Counted from the first letter of the stretch, positions 8,294 through 16,498 are shown. The stretch is 64,000 bases of DNA from Castellaniella sp049671645 (GCF_049671645.1 NZ_JBATVG010000007.1:124001-188000); one strand, 5' to 3'. The notes: generated by a model from the sequence alone, not told the origin. Numbers and translations are program-made.

Positions 8294-8512
8294 ATGGATG
8301 AACACACCGCGCTGGAAGCGCGTATTGTGGAATTGGAGCTGAAGGCCACCTATGCCGATGATCTGCTGGATCATCTGAACCAGCTTGTGTTCCGTCAACA
8401 GCAGCAGATCGAGGGCCTGGCTCGTGAACTGGCGGCCCTGCGTCAGCAGCAGGGGCCCGACGGGCCGTCCGGCGCGCGCAGTCTGCTGGACGAGCGCCCG
8501 CCCCATTATTGA
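8294..8512 (+). CDS. slyX: SlyX family protein
   Basis: The 72-residue protein is a short coiled coil. It has the family start ALEARIVELELKATYADDLLDHLN, a Gln-rich heptad centre, and the hallmark PPHY C-terminus. Function is unknown in the family; in enterobacteria it lies beside slyD. ATG 8294 gives the usual length; an earlier in-frame start at 8276 has no support. Here it is flanked by unrelated genes. Confidence 0.92.
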   Translation: MDEHTALEARIVELELKATYADDLLDHLNQLVFRQQQQIEGLARELAALRQQQGPDGPSGARSLLDERPPHY

Positions 8513-8605
8513 TGATCGCCCTCGTGCGCGGCCGGGTCTTCGCCGGGCTGCCGCCGTGGGGTTTTGCGCCGGCGCCGCCGGCCAGCCAAGAGGAGTCCGT
8601 GCATC

Positions 8606-9454
8606 ATGAATCAGCCGTCCGATTACGTCCCTCCCAAGACCTGGGTCTGGGAAAAACCCAGCGGCGGGCGCTTTGCCAGCATCAATCGTCCCGTGTCGGG
8701 GCCGACGCATGAACGGGAACTGCCGGTGGGGCGACACCCCTTGCAGCTGTATTCCCAGGGTACGCCCAATGGCATCAAGGTCACGATCATGCTGGAAGAA
8801 CTGCTGGCGGCCGGCCATGCGGGGGCCGAATACGACGCCTGGCTGATCCAGATCGGCGAAGGCGATCAGTTCGGCAGCGGTTTCGTCTCGGTGAATCCGA
8901 ATTCCAAGATCCCCGCCCTGATGGACCGCAGCGGGGCGACCCCTATCCGGGTATTCGAATCCGGCGCCATCCTGCTGCACCTGGCGGAAAAATTCGGCGC
9001 CTTCTTGCCGGCGGATCCGGCGGGCCGGGCGGAATGTCTGTCCTGGCTCTTCTGGCAGGTGGGCAGCGCGCCCTATCTGGGCGGCGGCCTGGGGCATTTC
9101 TATGCCTATGCGCCGTTCAAGATCGAGTACGCGATCGACCGCTTCGCCATGGAAGCCAAGCGTCAATTGGACGTGCTGGATCAGCGCCTGGCCCAGCACG
9201 AATTCATCGTCGGGGATCAGTACACCATCGCCGACATGGCCATCTGGCCCTGGTATGGCAGGCTGGTCCAGGGGCATCTCTATGGGGTCGCTGAATTCCT
9301 GTCGGCGCAGGACTATCGCCATCTGCTGCGCTGGGCGCATCAGGTGGACGAACGCGCGGCCGTGCAGCGGGGCCAGCGGGTCAACCGCACGGCCGAAGGT
9401 TGCCTGCGCGAACGCCACGCCGCGTCGGATTTCGACGGGCTGGTCCAGGGCTAG
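8606..9454 (+). CDS. yghU: glutathione S-transferase, YghU/disulfide-bond oxidoreductase type
   Basis: The 282-residue protein has the nucleophilic-thiol GST layout of YghU/YfcG: an N-terminal extension with YVPPKTWVWE, a thioredoxin-like domain with TPNGIKVTIMLEEL and NPNSKIPAL, followed by the ESGAILLHLAEK glutathione-binding segment. The helical C-terminal domain contains DQRLAQHEFIVGDQYTIADMAIWPW. YghU enzymes bind two glutathiones and reduce small disulfides. ATG 8606 with an AAGAGGAG site upstream is preferred over an earlier in-frame codon. The gene is monocistronic and converges with the MFS gene. Confidence 0.93.
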   Translation: MNQPSDYVPPKTWVWEKPSGGRFASINRPVSGPTHERELPVGRHPLQLYSQGTPNGIKVTIMLEELLAAGHAGAEYDAWLIQIGEGDQFGSGFVSVNPNSKIPALMDRSGATPIRVFESGAILLHLAEKFGAFLPADPAGRAECLSWLFWQVGSAPYLGGGLGHFYAYAPFKIEYAIDRFAMEAKRQLDVLDQRLAQHEFIVGDQYTIADMAIWPWYGRLVQGHLYGVAEFLSAQDYRHLLRWAHQVDERAAVQRGQRVNRTAEGCLRERHAASDFDGLVQG

Positions 9455-9505
9455 GTTCCGCATGCCCGCAGGCTGCAGCCCGCTCGTGCAGCCGGGGGCC
9501 GTTGC

Positions 9506-10723
9506 TCAGCGGGCCGCCAGTGCCGGGGCCTGGCGGGCGGCCCGGCGCCGGTCCACGGCGACGGACACCATCAGGATGGCAAAACCGCCCAATGCCAGCC
9601 CGGTGCCTACCCAGCCGGGCGAGGTCCAGCCGTAGCCGCCGGCGATGGCCATGCCGCCCAGCAGAGGCCCCAGGGCGTTGGCGAAATTGAAGGCGGAATG
9701 GTTCAGGGCTGCGGCTAGCCCCTGCGCATGCCGCGCGATGTCCATCAGCCGGGTTTGCAGCACGGTGCCCAGCGCCCCGCCGAAGCCGATAAAAAATACA
9801 CACAGGGAAATCGACCAGACGTGGCCGGCGGCCAGGGGAAACAGCGCCGTCATCGCGGCGCTCCACAGCAGCAGGCCGGCTGCGGTCGGCAGCAAGGCTT
9901 TGTCCGCCAGCCAGGGAATCAGGATGTTGCCCACGGTCAGGCCCACCCCGAACACGCCCAGCACCAGCGGCACCACTTCCGGCGAAACCCGGGTGACTTC
10001 CAGCAGGATATCGGCCAGATAGGTGTAGACGGCGAACATGCCGCCAAAGCCGATGGCGCCCACGGCCAGCGTCAGCCAGACCTGCAGATGCTTTAGCGCG
10101 CCGAGTTCGCGCAAGGGGCTGGCGCCGGGTTCGGGCGGGCTGTGGGGTGCCAGCCTGGCCACCAGGATCATGGTCAGCAGCCCAGACAGCGCCACCAGGC
10201 CGAAGCCCCAGCGCCAGGACAGGGCGTGGCCCAGCCAGTTGGCGAACGGCACCCCGATGATGGTGGCGACCGTCAAGCCCAGGAACATGCGGCCGACGGC
10301 CTGGTTGCGCCGGCCGTGCGGCACCAGCGATACCGCCACCAGGGACCCGATGCCGAAATAGGCGCCGTGAGGCAGACCGCTGAGAAATCGCAGCACCAGC
10401 AGCGATTCGTAGTTCGGCGCGAAGGCGCACAGCGCGTTGAACAGGGCGAACAGGCCCATCAGGCCGATCAGCAGCGTGCGCCGCGCCATGCGGGCCGCCA
10501 GCACGGTCAAGAGCGGCGCGCCCACCACCACGCCCAGGGCATAGGCGCTGATGACATGTCCGGCCGTGGGCGCGTCGATGCCCAGGTCCTGCGCGAAATA
10601 AGGCAGCAGGCTCATGGTGGCGAATTCGGTGGTGCCGATGGCGAAGGCGCCGATGGCCAGCGCGAGGATCACCAATCCCGCCGAGGCGGGCGCCCGCGGG
10701 CGGCGTGGGGAAGCTTGGGGCAT
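9506..10723 (-). CDS. MFS transporter, DHA1/AraJ-like efflux permease
   Basis: The 405-residue protein has about twelve hydrophobic helices and begins with the AraJ/YdhP-type opening GAFAIGTTEFATMSLLPYFAQDLG. The loop after helix 2 carries the MFS signature region (LAARMARRTLLIGLMGLF). It is most similar in style to the sugar- and drug-efflux DHA1 group; the substrate cannot be told. It is divergent from the PfkB kinase (159 bp between starts) and convergent with yghU. Confidence 0.85.
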   Translation of the reverse strand: MPQASPRRPRAPASAGLVILALAIGAFAIGTTEFATMSLLPYFAQDLGIDAPTAGHVISAYALGVVVGAPLLTVLAARMARRTLLIGLMGLFALFNALCAFAPNYESLLVLRFLSGLPHGAYFGIGSLVAVSLVPHGRRNQAVGRMFLGLTVATIIGVPFANWLGHALSWRWGFGLVALSGLLTMILVARLAPHSPPEPGASPLRELGALKHLQVWLTLAVGAIGFGGMFAVYTYLADILLEVTRVSPEVVPLVLGVFGVGLTVGNILIPWLADKALLPTAAGLLLWSAAMTALFPLAAGHVWSISLCVFFIGFGGALGTVLQTRLMDIARHAQGLAAALNHSAFNFANALGPLLGGMAIAGGYGWTSPGWVGTGLALGGFAILMVSVAVDRRRAARQAPALAAR

Positions 10724-10882
10724 GGAAAGAGAGAGGGCGATTCTTCAGGTGAGTAGTGTACTTCATCAGGGAAAACCCTGATTCGAGGCGATGAGGCTGC
10801 ACCGCGCGCCGGAAGCATTGTCTTGTCCCGCCCGTCTGGATTAGTCTTTCGGTTTCCCGTCTTCCCGAGAACCTTCCTGATC

Positions 10883-11782
10883 ATGCAATTCACCACCATA
10901 GGCGCCGCGATCGTCGACATCGTCGTCTCCACTGTCCAGCCGATGCGGGGGGCCAAGCAGGACGTGGACCATATCGGCCTGTACGCCGGGGGCGGGGCGG
11001 TCAATGCCGCCCTGAACGTGGCGGCGCGCGGCGCCCGGGTCACGGTCCATGCCTGCGTGGGCCGCGATCTGGAAGGCGGGCTGATCCGCGACCTGCTGCA
11101 GCGCCACGGGATACGCGCCGCCATTCCCGACCATCGGCTGCCCACGGGCAAGGCCGTGGTCATGGTGGATGATTCGGGGGCAGCGCGGGCCTATGCGCAG
11201 CGCGGCGCCAGCGCCTGGGTGGGCGAGCAGGGCTTTGCCGGCCTGCAGCAGGCGGACGTCGTGTATGTGACCGGCCTGTCGCTGGAATCCCAGACCTGGC
11301 TGCAAGAGGCCCTGGGGGCCATGGCATCGCGGCCTTTTCGTCTGGTCGTGACCCCGGGGGCGCGCCAGTTGTCCGACCCGACCGCCCTGCATGGCGTGTG
11401 GGATCAGGCTGATCTGCTGTGCGTCAACGCCCGCGAGGCCGCGAAGCTGGTCGGGGACGACACCTTGCAGACGGATGCGCCGCCGCCCGACGTGGCGCAG
11501 GCCCTGGCCCGCCGGCTGGTGCGCCGGCCCGGCCAGGCCATCCTGGTGACGTTGGGGGCAGGGGGATCCCTGTTCTTCGACGGCGACCAGGGGCATTTCC
11601 ATGCAGCCCGCCAGGTGGCGGCGACGTCCACTATCGGAGCGGGCGATGCCTTTGCCTCGGCCTTCGTGCATGCCTGGGCGGATGGGGCGGAGCCCCAGGC
11701 CGCGCTGGCCGCCGCGACGGACAGCGCCGCGCAGATCATCCAGGTGATTCCGGCCAATCAGGCGGGGCCGCTGCGGGCTTAG
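10883..11782 (+). CDS. PfkB-family carbohydrate/nucleoside kinase
   Basis: The 299-residue protein has the ribokinase fold. It shows an N-terminal GG motif (YAGGGAVNAALNVAARGA), a NAREAAKLVG segment, and the C-terminal ATP/catalytic signature with the catalytic Asp (TIGAGDAFASAF). ATG 10883 follows AGAACCTTCC weakly, but homology clearly begins at MQFTTIGAAIVD. It could phosphorylate ribose, adenosine, pseudouridine or a ketose; context gives no clue. The stop codon lies inside an 8-bp-arm hairpin (11777-11798; GCTTAGGC / GCCTAAGC) that may serve as 3' end structure. Confidence 0.85.
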   Translation: MQFTTIGAAIVDIVVSTVQPMRGAKQDVDHIGLYAGGGAVNAALNVAARGARVTVHACVGRDLEGGLIRDLLQRHGIRAAIPDHRLPTGKAVVMVDDSGAARAYAQRGASAWVGEQGFAGLQQADVVYVTGLSLESQTWLQEALGAMASRPFRLVVTPGARQLSDPTALHGVWDQADLLCVNAREAAKLVGDDTLQTDAPPPDVAQALARRLVRRPGQAILVTLGAGGSLFFDGDQGHFHAARQVAATSTIGAGDAFASAFVHAWADGAEPQAALAAATDSAAQIIQVIPANQAGPLRA

Positions 11783-11874
11783 GCGCCGGTGCCTAAGCGA
11801 ACCGAGCCCGCTGTCCGCCGTGTCGTGGCCATGTCGAGGTCGGCCGGGGGAACGGGGGCGTTTGGACGCTGTTC

Positions 11875-11895
11875 TATATAACCACAGGTTTTATA
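11875..11895. promoter_or_regulatory. AT-rich palindrome upstream of the rhodanese gene
   Basis: Arms TATATAACC and GGTTTTATA (8 of 9 positions complementary) flank an ACA centre, in an otherwise very GC-rich intergenic region 70 bp before the start codon. It probably marks the promoter/operator of the sulfurtransferase-YeeE operon. The binding protein is not known. Confidence 0.45.
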
Positions 11896-11965
11896 AGTAT
11901 CCCCAGCCGGCAGATCGGATCTGGGACAATGAGCACCTGATTTCCTCACTTTCACGGTTTCCGTC

Positions 11966-12907
11966 ATGAAGATCCTGTCTGCTTTTTTCGGTGGGGCGGC
12001 TTTGGCCCTGGCTGCGACGTCCAGCGCCTGGGCGGCCCAGCCGCTGCTGACGCCGGCTGAACTCGATGCCCTGCATCAGCAGCCTGCGGTGCGCGTCATC
12101 GATATCCGGCCGGCGGATGTCTATGCGGCGGGCCATATTCCCGGCGCGGTGTCGGCGCCTTACGCGCAATGGCGCGGTCCGGCGAACAACCCTGGCCAGG
12201 TGCCGCCCATCGACCGCCTGGAGCAGCAGGTGCGCGCCTTGGGGGTGGACCAGAACGTGCATGCCGTGGTGGTGTCGTCCGGCGCCGATGGCACGGACTT
12301 CGGCGCCTCCGCCCGGGTTTACTGGACGCTGAAATATCTGGGCCTGAAAGAACTGTCCATCCTGAATGGCGGCGAAAAGGCCTGGGCGGCCGCCGGCCTG
12401 CCGCAGGATCAGACGGCGCCGACCGTCGCGGCCAGCGCTTTCAAGGCGCATCCCGATGATTCGATCCTGGCAACCACCGCGCAGGTGGCTGCCCAGGTCG
12501 GCAATTCCCAGACCAAACTGGTGGACGCCCGGCCGCTGGATTTCTACCTGGGCAAGGTCAAGGCGCCCACGGCCCAGGTGCCGGGCACGATCAAAGGCGC
12601 GGTCAGCCTGGAAAACAGCCGCTGGTTCCAGCCCGGCACCTCGATTTTCGTCGCGCCCGATCAGGCTCGCAAGATCGCCGCCGAACTCCTGCCCGGGGAA
12701 CAGGCCGCTGAAACGATTTCCTTCTGCAATACCGGCCACTGGGCGGCGACCGACTGGTTCGCCCTGTCGGAAATCGTCGGTGTGAAAAACGTCCGGCTGT
12801 ATCCGGAGTCCCTGGCGGAATGGTCGCAGGACGCTTCTCGTCCCATGGATAACGTGCCCGGACGCGGCAGCCAGATCCTGGACAAGGTCAAAGGGCTGTT
12901 CGGTTAA
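11966..12907 (+). CDS. secreted two-domain rhodanese (thiosulfate sulfurtransferase)
   Basis: The 313-residue protein starts with a clear Sec signal peptide (residues 1-23, cleaved after SSAWA-A) and has two rhodanese domains. The N-terminal one (residues ~30-155) lacks the active Cys, as is usual for tandem rhodaneses. The C-terminal one (~175-300) has the loop FCNTGHWAATDW with the persulfide-forming Cys. It would act in the periplasm, moving sulfane sulfur from thiosulfate or a related donor. It is 15 bp upstream of a YeeE/TsuA-type transporter and is surely co-transcribed with it, so it may supply that transporter or detoxify its substrate. Confidence 0.92.
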   Translation: MKILSAFFGGAALALAATSSAWAAQPLLTPAELDALHQQPAVRVIDIRPADVYAAGHIPGAVSAPYAQWRGPANNPGQVPPIDRLEQQVRALGVDQNVHAVVVSSGADGTDFGASARVYWTLKYLGLKELSILNGGEKAWAAAGLPQDQTAPTVAASAFKAHPDDSILATTAQVAAQVGNSQTKLVDARPLDFYLGKVKAPTAQVPGTIKGAVSLENSRWFQPGTSIFVAPDQARKIAAELLPGEQAAETISFCNTGHWAATDWFALSEIVGVKNVRLYPESLAEWSQDASRPMDNVPGRGSQILDKVKGLFG

Positions 12908-12922
12908 GCAGGTCGCCCATCC

Positions 12923-14005
12923 ATGATGAAACGTCTTCCCCTGGCGGTGGCGATCACCGCCTTTCTGGTATTCCTGGCCTGGTCGGTCGCTTTGCGCCAG
13001 GCCTTGCTGTTTCTGGTGGGCATCGGCCTGGGGGCGGTGCTGGCGGGCGCGCGGTTCGGTTTCACCACCGGCTGGCGCAAGCTGATCGAGCAGCGCGACC
13101 CCTCGGGCGTGCTGGCGCAACTGGTGCTGCTGGCGATTGCGGCCGCCGTGTCCATTCCCCTGCTGGCCGCCTACCCGACGGATCTGGGCGCGGCGCTCGG
13201 CCCGCCCAGCGTCAGCCTGATCGTGGGCGCCTTCTTGTTCGGCGCCTGCATGCAGGTGGCCGACGGCTGCGGTTCGGGCACTCTGTACAAGGCCGGCCTG
13301 GGCATCCCCATGAACATGGCGATCCTGCCGCTGTTTGCCGTCGGCAGTTTCCTGGGCTCTGCCACGCTGGATCAATGGCTGTCGCTGGGCGCCCTGCCGC
13401 CTTATGGCCTGGTGGCGCATTTCGGCGCGCCCACGGCCTTGCTGCTGACGCTGGCGGGGCTGGCGCTGGTCGGCTGGGGCGTCACCCGCTGGACCGGGCG
13501 CGCAGCCCGTTGGTGGGATCGCAAATTGCTGGTGGGGGCGGTGCTGCTGGCCGTGCTGGCCGTGTTGAATCTGGTGATTGCGGGCCAGCCCTGGGGCATC
13601 GTCTATGGCTTTGGCCTGTGGGCCGCCAAGCTGGCCACAGCCGCCCACCTGTTCGATCCGGCCGCCAACGCCTTCTGGAGCGAACCCGTCAATACGGCGA
13701 CGCTGACCCAGTCCGTGTTCCTGGACGTGACCTCCATCACCAATATCGGCATTCTGGCCGGGGCCCTGTGGATCGCCGCGGCCAAGCCGCGTTCTGCGGG
13801 ACGGCCCATGACGGCCAGCCAGTGGATGATCGGGCTGGGGGCGGGGTTGTTGCTCGGCTATAGCTCCCGGCTGGCGTTCGGCTGCAACATCGGAGCCATG
13901 GTCAGCGGCATTTCCACCGGCAGCCTGCATGGCTGGATCTGGGTGCCCATGGCGTTTCTGGGGTCGCTGATCGGCGTGCGGGTGCGCCGCCGGTTTGCAT
14001 TCTGA
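12923..14005 (+). CDS. YeeE/YedE family thiosulfate (sulfane sulfur) transporter, TsuA-like
   Basis: The 360-residue membrane protein has about nine to eleven helices and the paired Cys-containing loops of the YeeE/YedE family: GACMQVADGCGSGTLYKAG (Cys109, Cys116) and AFGCNIGAM (Cys321). In TsuA the conserved Cys residues relay thiosulfate by hydrogen bonding through the membrane. Here the partner upstream is a periplasmic rhodanese rather than a cytoplasmic TusA-like YeeD. Full length, so both halves of the pseudo-repeat are fused, in contrast to the split PmpA/PmpB pair at 15.6-16.5 kb. Confidence 0.9.
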   Translation: MMKRLPLAVAITAFLVFLAWSVALRQALLFLVGIGLGAVLAGARFGFTTGWRKLIEQRDPSGVLAQLVLLAIAAAVSIPLLAAYPTDLGAALGPPSVSLIVGAFLFGACMQVADGCGSGTLYKAGLGIPMNMAILPLFAVGSFLGSATLDQWLSLGALPPYGLVAHFGAPTALLLTLAGLALVGWGVTRWTGRAARWWDRKLLVGAVLLAVLAVLNLVIAGQPWGIVYGFGLWAAKLATAAHLFDPAANAFWSEPVNTATLTQSVFLDVTSITNIGILAGALWIAAAKPRSAGRPMTASQWMIGLGAGLLLGYSSRLAFGCNIGAMVSGISTGSLHGWIWVPMAFLGSLIGVRVRRRFAF

Positions 14006-14020
14006 GCCGGAGGACAGGAC

Positions 14021-14080
14021 ATGACGAATACGACTTTATGGCCGCGCCGCGCCGCTGCGACCCGGAAGGTGGCCGCATGA
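14021..14080 (+). CDS. putative 19-residue leader peptide coupled to the next small gene
   Basis: The ORF starts at ATG 14021, 10 nt after a good GGAGG ribosome site, and ends in a TGA that overlaps the ATG of the following small gene as ATGA (14077-14080). The peptide is basic (MTNTTLWPRR...KVAA). A strong ribosome site plus a stop-start overlap is what translational coupling looks like. No homologue is known to me; it may simply deliver ribosomes to the next ORF. Confidence 0.4.
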   Translation: MTNTTLWPRRAAATRKVAA

Positions 14081-14241
14081 ATACCCGCTGGCTGGCCGTG
14101 GTCTTCTGGGTGCTGATGGTGGCGTTTTTCGCCTGGGATTGGGCGCACAGCGCCCCGGTCAATGTGCGCGCCGAGCCCCCGCTGATCGCGATGGGTTCCG
14201 GCGTGGCCCCCAGCGGCGGGCATTGCGCCTCGACGTTCTGA
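14077..14241 (+). CDS. 54-residue single-span membrane microprotein with one C-terminal Cys
   Basis: The protein has a short basic N-terminus (MNTR), a hydrophobic helix at residues ~5-23 (WLAVVFWVLMVAFFAWDW), and a ~30-residue tail that should be periplasmic by the positive-inside rule. It ends in Gly-Gly-His-Cys-Ala-Ser-Thr-Phe. It follows the YeeE transporter gene by 71 bp and is coupled to the 19-residue ORF. I do not recognise a family. Its place between a sulfane-sulfur transporter and a persulfide-type hydrolase, and the lone Cys, suggest a sulfur-related accessory role, but this is speculation. Confidence 0.5.
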   Translation: MNTRWLAVVFWVLMVAFFAWDWAHSAPVNVRAEPPLIAMGSGVAPSGGHCASTF

Positions 14242-14302
14242 CTTGCGACCGGTCGGGATCCGGGCGCTGCGCGCGGCCGGCGGAGTCGCGCCCCCACGCG
14301 GT

Positions 14303-15166
14303 CTACGGCAGTGCGTTGACCGGAATCTTCAGGTACGACACCCCGTTTTCTTCGATGGGCGGCAACCGGCCGGCGCGGATGTTCACTTGCAGCGCCGGCA
14401 GGATCAGCGCGGGCGCCGATAGCGTGGCGTCGCGCGCCTGGCGCAGCGCCACGAAGGCGTCTTCCGTGATCCCTTCTCGCACGTGAATGTTGTGCGCTTT
14501 CTGTTCGGCCACGCTGCTTTCCCAGGCGGCCGGCCGGGTGTCGGGCGGATAGTCGTGGCAGGCAAACAGCCGGGTGGCGTCCGGCAGGGCCAGGATCCGT
14601 CGGATGGACCGGTACAGGGTCCGCGCGTCGCCGCCGGGAAAGTCGGTGCGCGCCGTGCCCAGGTCAGGCATGAACAGCGTGTCGCCGGTGAAGACGACGT
14701 CTTGCACCCGGTAGGCCATGTCCGCCGGCGTGTGGCCGGGCACGAACATCGCCGTGACCGTGAGCGTGCCGATCCGGAAGGTGTCGCCATCGGTGAACAG
14801 ATGGTCGAACTGGCTGCCGTCCGCCGGGAAATCGGCCTCCAGGTTGTACAAGGTTTTGAACACCCCCTGCACCTGGCGGATGGAGGCGCCGATCGCGACG
14901 CGGCCGCCCGCCTGCTGCCGTAAATAGGCGGCCGCCGACAGGTGGTCGGCGTGCGCGTGGGTTTCCAGAATCCATTGCACCGTCAGCCCCTGGCTTCGCA
15001 CGTGGGCCAGGATGGCGTCGGCGGCGGCGGTGCGGGTGCGGCCGGATGCCGGATCGTAATCCAGCACGGGATCGATGATCGCCGCGTCGCGGCTGGCGGG
15101 GTCGGCCAGCACGTAGCTGATGGTGCCGGTGACGGGCTCGAAGAACGGCTGGATCTGTATCGGCAT
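14303..15166 (-). CDS. MBL-fold metallo-hydrolase, persulfide dioxygenase / Blh-like
   Basis: The 287-residue protein has the metallo-beta-lactamase fold with the THAHADH motif (His70, His72, Asp74, His75), PGHTPADM, FTGDTLFM and FACHDYPP metal ligands. The sequence pattern (IDPVLDYDPASGRT, DLGTARTDFPGGDARTLY) is that of ETHE1/Blh-type enzymes, which oxidise glutathione persulfide to sulfite. The start at 15166 has a strong AAGGGGG ribosome site 7 nt upstream. It is divergent from a BigR-like repressor and AT-rich operator DNA, matching known bigR-blh loci in which the enzyme detoxifies H2S-derived persulfides. Confidence 0.9.
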   Translation of the reverse strand: MPIQIQPFFEPVTGTISYVLADPASRDAAIIDPVLDYDPASGRTRTAAADAILAHVRSQGLTVQWILETHAHADHLSAAAYLRQQAGGRVAIGASIRQVQGVFKTLYNLEADFPADGSQFDHLFTDGDTFRIGTLTVTAMFVPGHTPADMAYRVQDVVFTGDTLFMPDLGTARTDFPGGDARTLYRSIRRILALPDATRLFACHDYPPDTRPAAWESSVAEQKAHNIHVREGITEDAFVALRQARDATLSAPALILPALQVNIRAGRLPPIEENGVSYLKIPVNALP

Positions 15167-15245
15167 GATGGTTTCCCCCTTGCGTCGCATTCGGGCGGGC
15201 GCTGCGCCGGATGATCATTTCATCACGGAAAGCCTTCTATCCGCC

Positions 15246-15290
15246 AAACAATATATTGATTAATATTATATTTATTGATATAGTATAGTC
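15246..15290. promoter_or_regulatory. AT-rich BigR-type operator/promoter between the MBL hydrolase and the ArsR-like regulator
   Basis: A ~45-bp almost pure A/T block interrupts GC-rich sequence. It contains two direct TATTGAT copies (15254-15260, 15273-15279) and partly overlapping inverted AATAT/ATATT elements. BigR/YgaV repressors are known to bind such AT-rich palindromic DNA over the promoters of blh and bigR operons, so this is the expected operator for both divergent units. Confidence 0.65.
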
Positions 15291-15320
15291 AAGCTCATTT
15301 CCCGGATGATTTGAACACCT

Positions 15321-15647
15321 ATGCCTGCCGATGTCCTGGATCCCGCCCGTCTGCGGGACGCCGCCGCCCTGGCAGTGGCGGATCTGAAGATTCTCGCCAA
15401 CCCGGAACGCCTGCTGCTTTTGTGCCAATTGTCCCAGGGGGAGCGCAGCGTGGGCGAACTGGAAGCCCTGCTGGGCATCCATCAGCCGACCCTGTCCCAA
15501 CAACTGGGGGTCTTGCGTTCCGAGGGGGTCGTGGCGACCCGCCGCAGCGGCAAGCAGATGTTCTACCGCGTCGACAGACCGCAATTGCTGCGGGCGCTGG
15601 CCGCGCTCTACACGATTTATTGCCCGACAGGAACCCATCATGATTGA
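15321..15647 (+). CDS. bigR: BigR/YgaV-like ArsR-family sulfide-responsive repressor
   Basis: The 108-residue winged-helix protein has the ArsR HTH core GIHQPTLSQQLGVLRSEGVV and wing RRSGKQMFYRV. Two cysteines, Cys35 (LLLLCQLSQGE) and Cys101 (TIYCPTG), occupy the positions that form the redox switch in BigR/SqrR-type sensors of reactive sulfur; no arsenic- or zinc-type metal site is seen. The gene overlaps the next one by 8 nt and is divergent from the persulfide-type MBL hydrolase, as expected for a regulator of sulfide detoxification. Confidence 0.88.
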   Translation: MPADVLDPARLRDAAALAVADLKILANPERLLLLCQLSQGERSVGELEALLGIHQPTLSQQLGVLRSEGVVATRRSGKQMFYRVDRPQLLRALAALYTIYCPTGTHHD

Positions 15648-16071
15648 CTGGAATGCCTTCACGCCCGGGTCCGCCTTGATCGGTGGCCTGATGATCGGGG
15701 CCGCCGCCGCTGTGCTCATCCTGCTCAATGGCCGCATTGCGGGGATCAGCGGGGTGCTGGGCGGCCTGCTGCGGGCGGGCCCCGGGGACCGCGGCTGGCG
15801 GCTGGCCTTCATCGCCGGCTTGGTGGCCGCGCCGGTGTTGGCGCGTTGGGCGGGGCATGCCGTTCCGATCCGGATCGATGCGGGGGCCGGCACCCTGATC
15901 GTCGCCGGGCTGCTGGTGGGTCTGGGCACCCGGTACGCCGGCGGCTGCACCTCCGGGCACGGTGTCTGCGGCCTGTCGCGCCTGTCGCTGCGATCCCTGG
16001 CGGCTACGGTCTGCTTCATCGGAGCCGGCATGTTGACCGTGTTCGCGGCGCGGCACGTCCTGGGCTTGTAA
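15640..16071 (+). CDS. pmpA: YeeE/YedE half-transporter, PmpA-like
   Basis: The 143-residue protein has four hydrophobic helices and the conserved loop GGCTSGHGVCGLSRLS with Cys103 and Cys110, marking it as the first half of a split YeeE/YedE transporter. PmpA/PmpB pairs are widespread beside bigR and blh genes and are thought to move sulfite/thiosulfate-type compounds. The start overlaps the end of the regulator (8 nt), and the partner half follows after 10 bp. Confidence 0.85.
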   Translation: MIDWNAFTPGSALIGGLMIGAAAAVLILLNGRIAGISGVLGGLLRAGPGDRGWRLAFIAGLVAAPVLARWAGHAVPIRIDAGAGTLIVAGLLVGLGTRYAGGCTSGHGVCGLSRLSLRSLAATVCFIGAGMLTVFAARHVLGL

Positions 16072-16081
16072 GGATCACGTC

Positions 16082-16498
16082 ATGGCAAAGTTCACGGCAT
16101 TTCTATCGGGGCTGATCTTCGGCATCGGCCTGCTGGTGTCCGGCATGGCCGATCCGGCGAAAGTCCTGGGGTTCCTGGATGTCGCCGGGGCCTGGGACCC
16201 GTCCCTGGTCCTGGTCATGGGCGGGGCGGTCATGGCGGGTCTGGCGGCGTTCCGGCTGGCGGGCCGGCGCGCGACGACTTACCTGGGTTTGCCGCTGGCG
16301 CTGCCCGCTGCGCGCCAGGTGGATCGGCGTCTCGTCGGCGGCAGCCTGGTGTTCGGGGTCGGCTGGGGCCTGGTGGGCCTGTGCCCGGGCCCCGCCCTGG
16401 TCAATCTGGGCGCCGGGCAGTGGCAGGCCATCGTGTTCGTGGCCGCCATGCTGGCGGGCATGGGGATCTTTCAGTGGCTGGAAACATCCCGATCCTGA
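16082..16498 (+). CDS. pmpB: YeeE/YedE half-transporter, PmpB-like
   Basis: The 138-residue protein has four helices and is the second half of the split transporter: the start MAKFTAFLSGLIFGIGLLVSGMADPAKVLGFLD is typical, and the single conserved Cys101 is in VGLCPGPALVNLG. It probably dimerises with the preceding half to recreate the fold of the one-piece protein at 12.9-14.0 kb. The 3' end overlaps the convergent cytochrome b561 gene by 28 bp. Confidence 0.85.
   Translation: MAKFTAFLSGLIFGIGLLVSGMADPAKVLGFLDVAGAWDPSLVLVMGGAVMAGLAAFRLAGRRATTYLGLPLALPAARQVDRRLVGGSLVFGVGWGLVGLCPGPALVNLGAGQWQAIVFVAAMLAGMGIFQWLETSRS

Noticed and set aside
7607..9463. 618-residue open frame antisense to the M20, slyX and yghU genes
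   Set aside because: It would cover three well-supported plus-strand genes and has no recognisable domain.
9473..9495. Hairpin GGCTGCA / TGCAGCC between convergent yghU and MFS genes as terminator
   Set aside because: A seven-bp stem without T-runs on either side is too weak to call.
11891..13930. 679-residue open frame antisense to the rhodanese and YeeE genes
   Set aside because: Composition is shadow-like and both plus-strand genes are clear family members.
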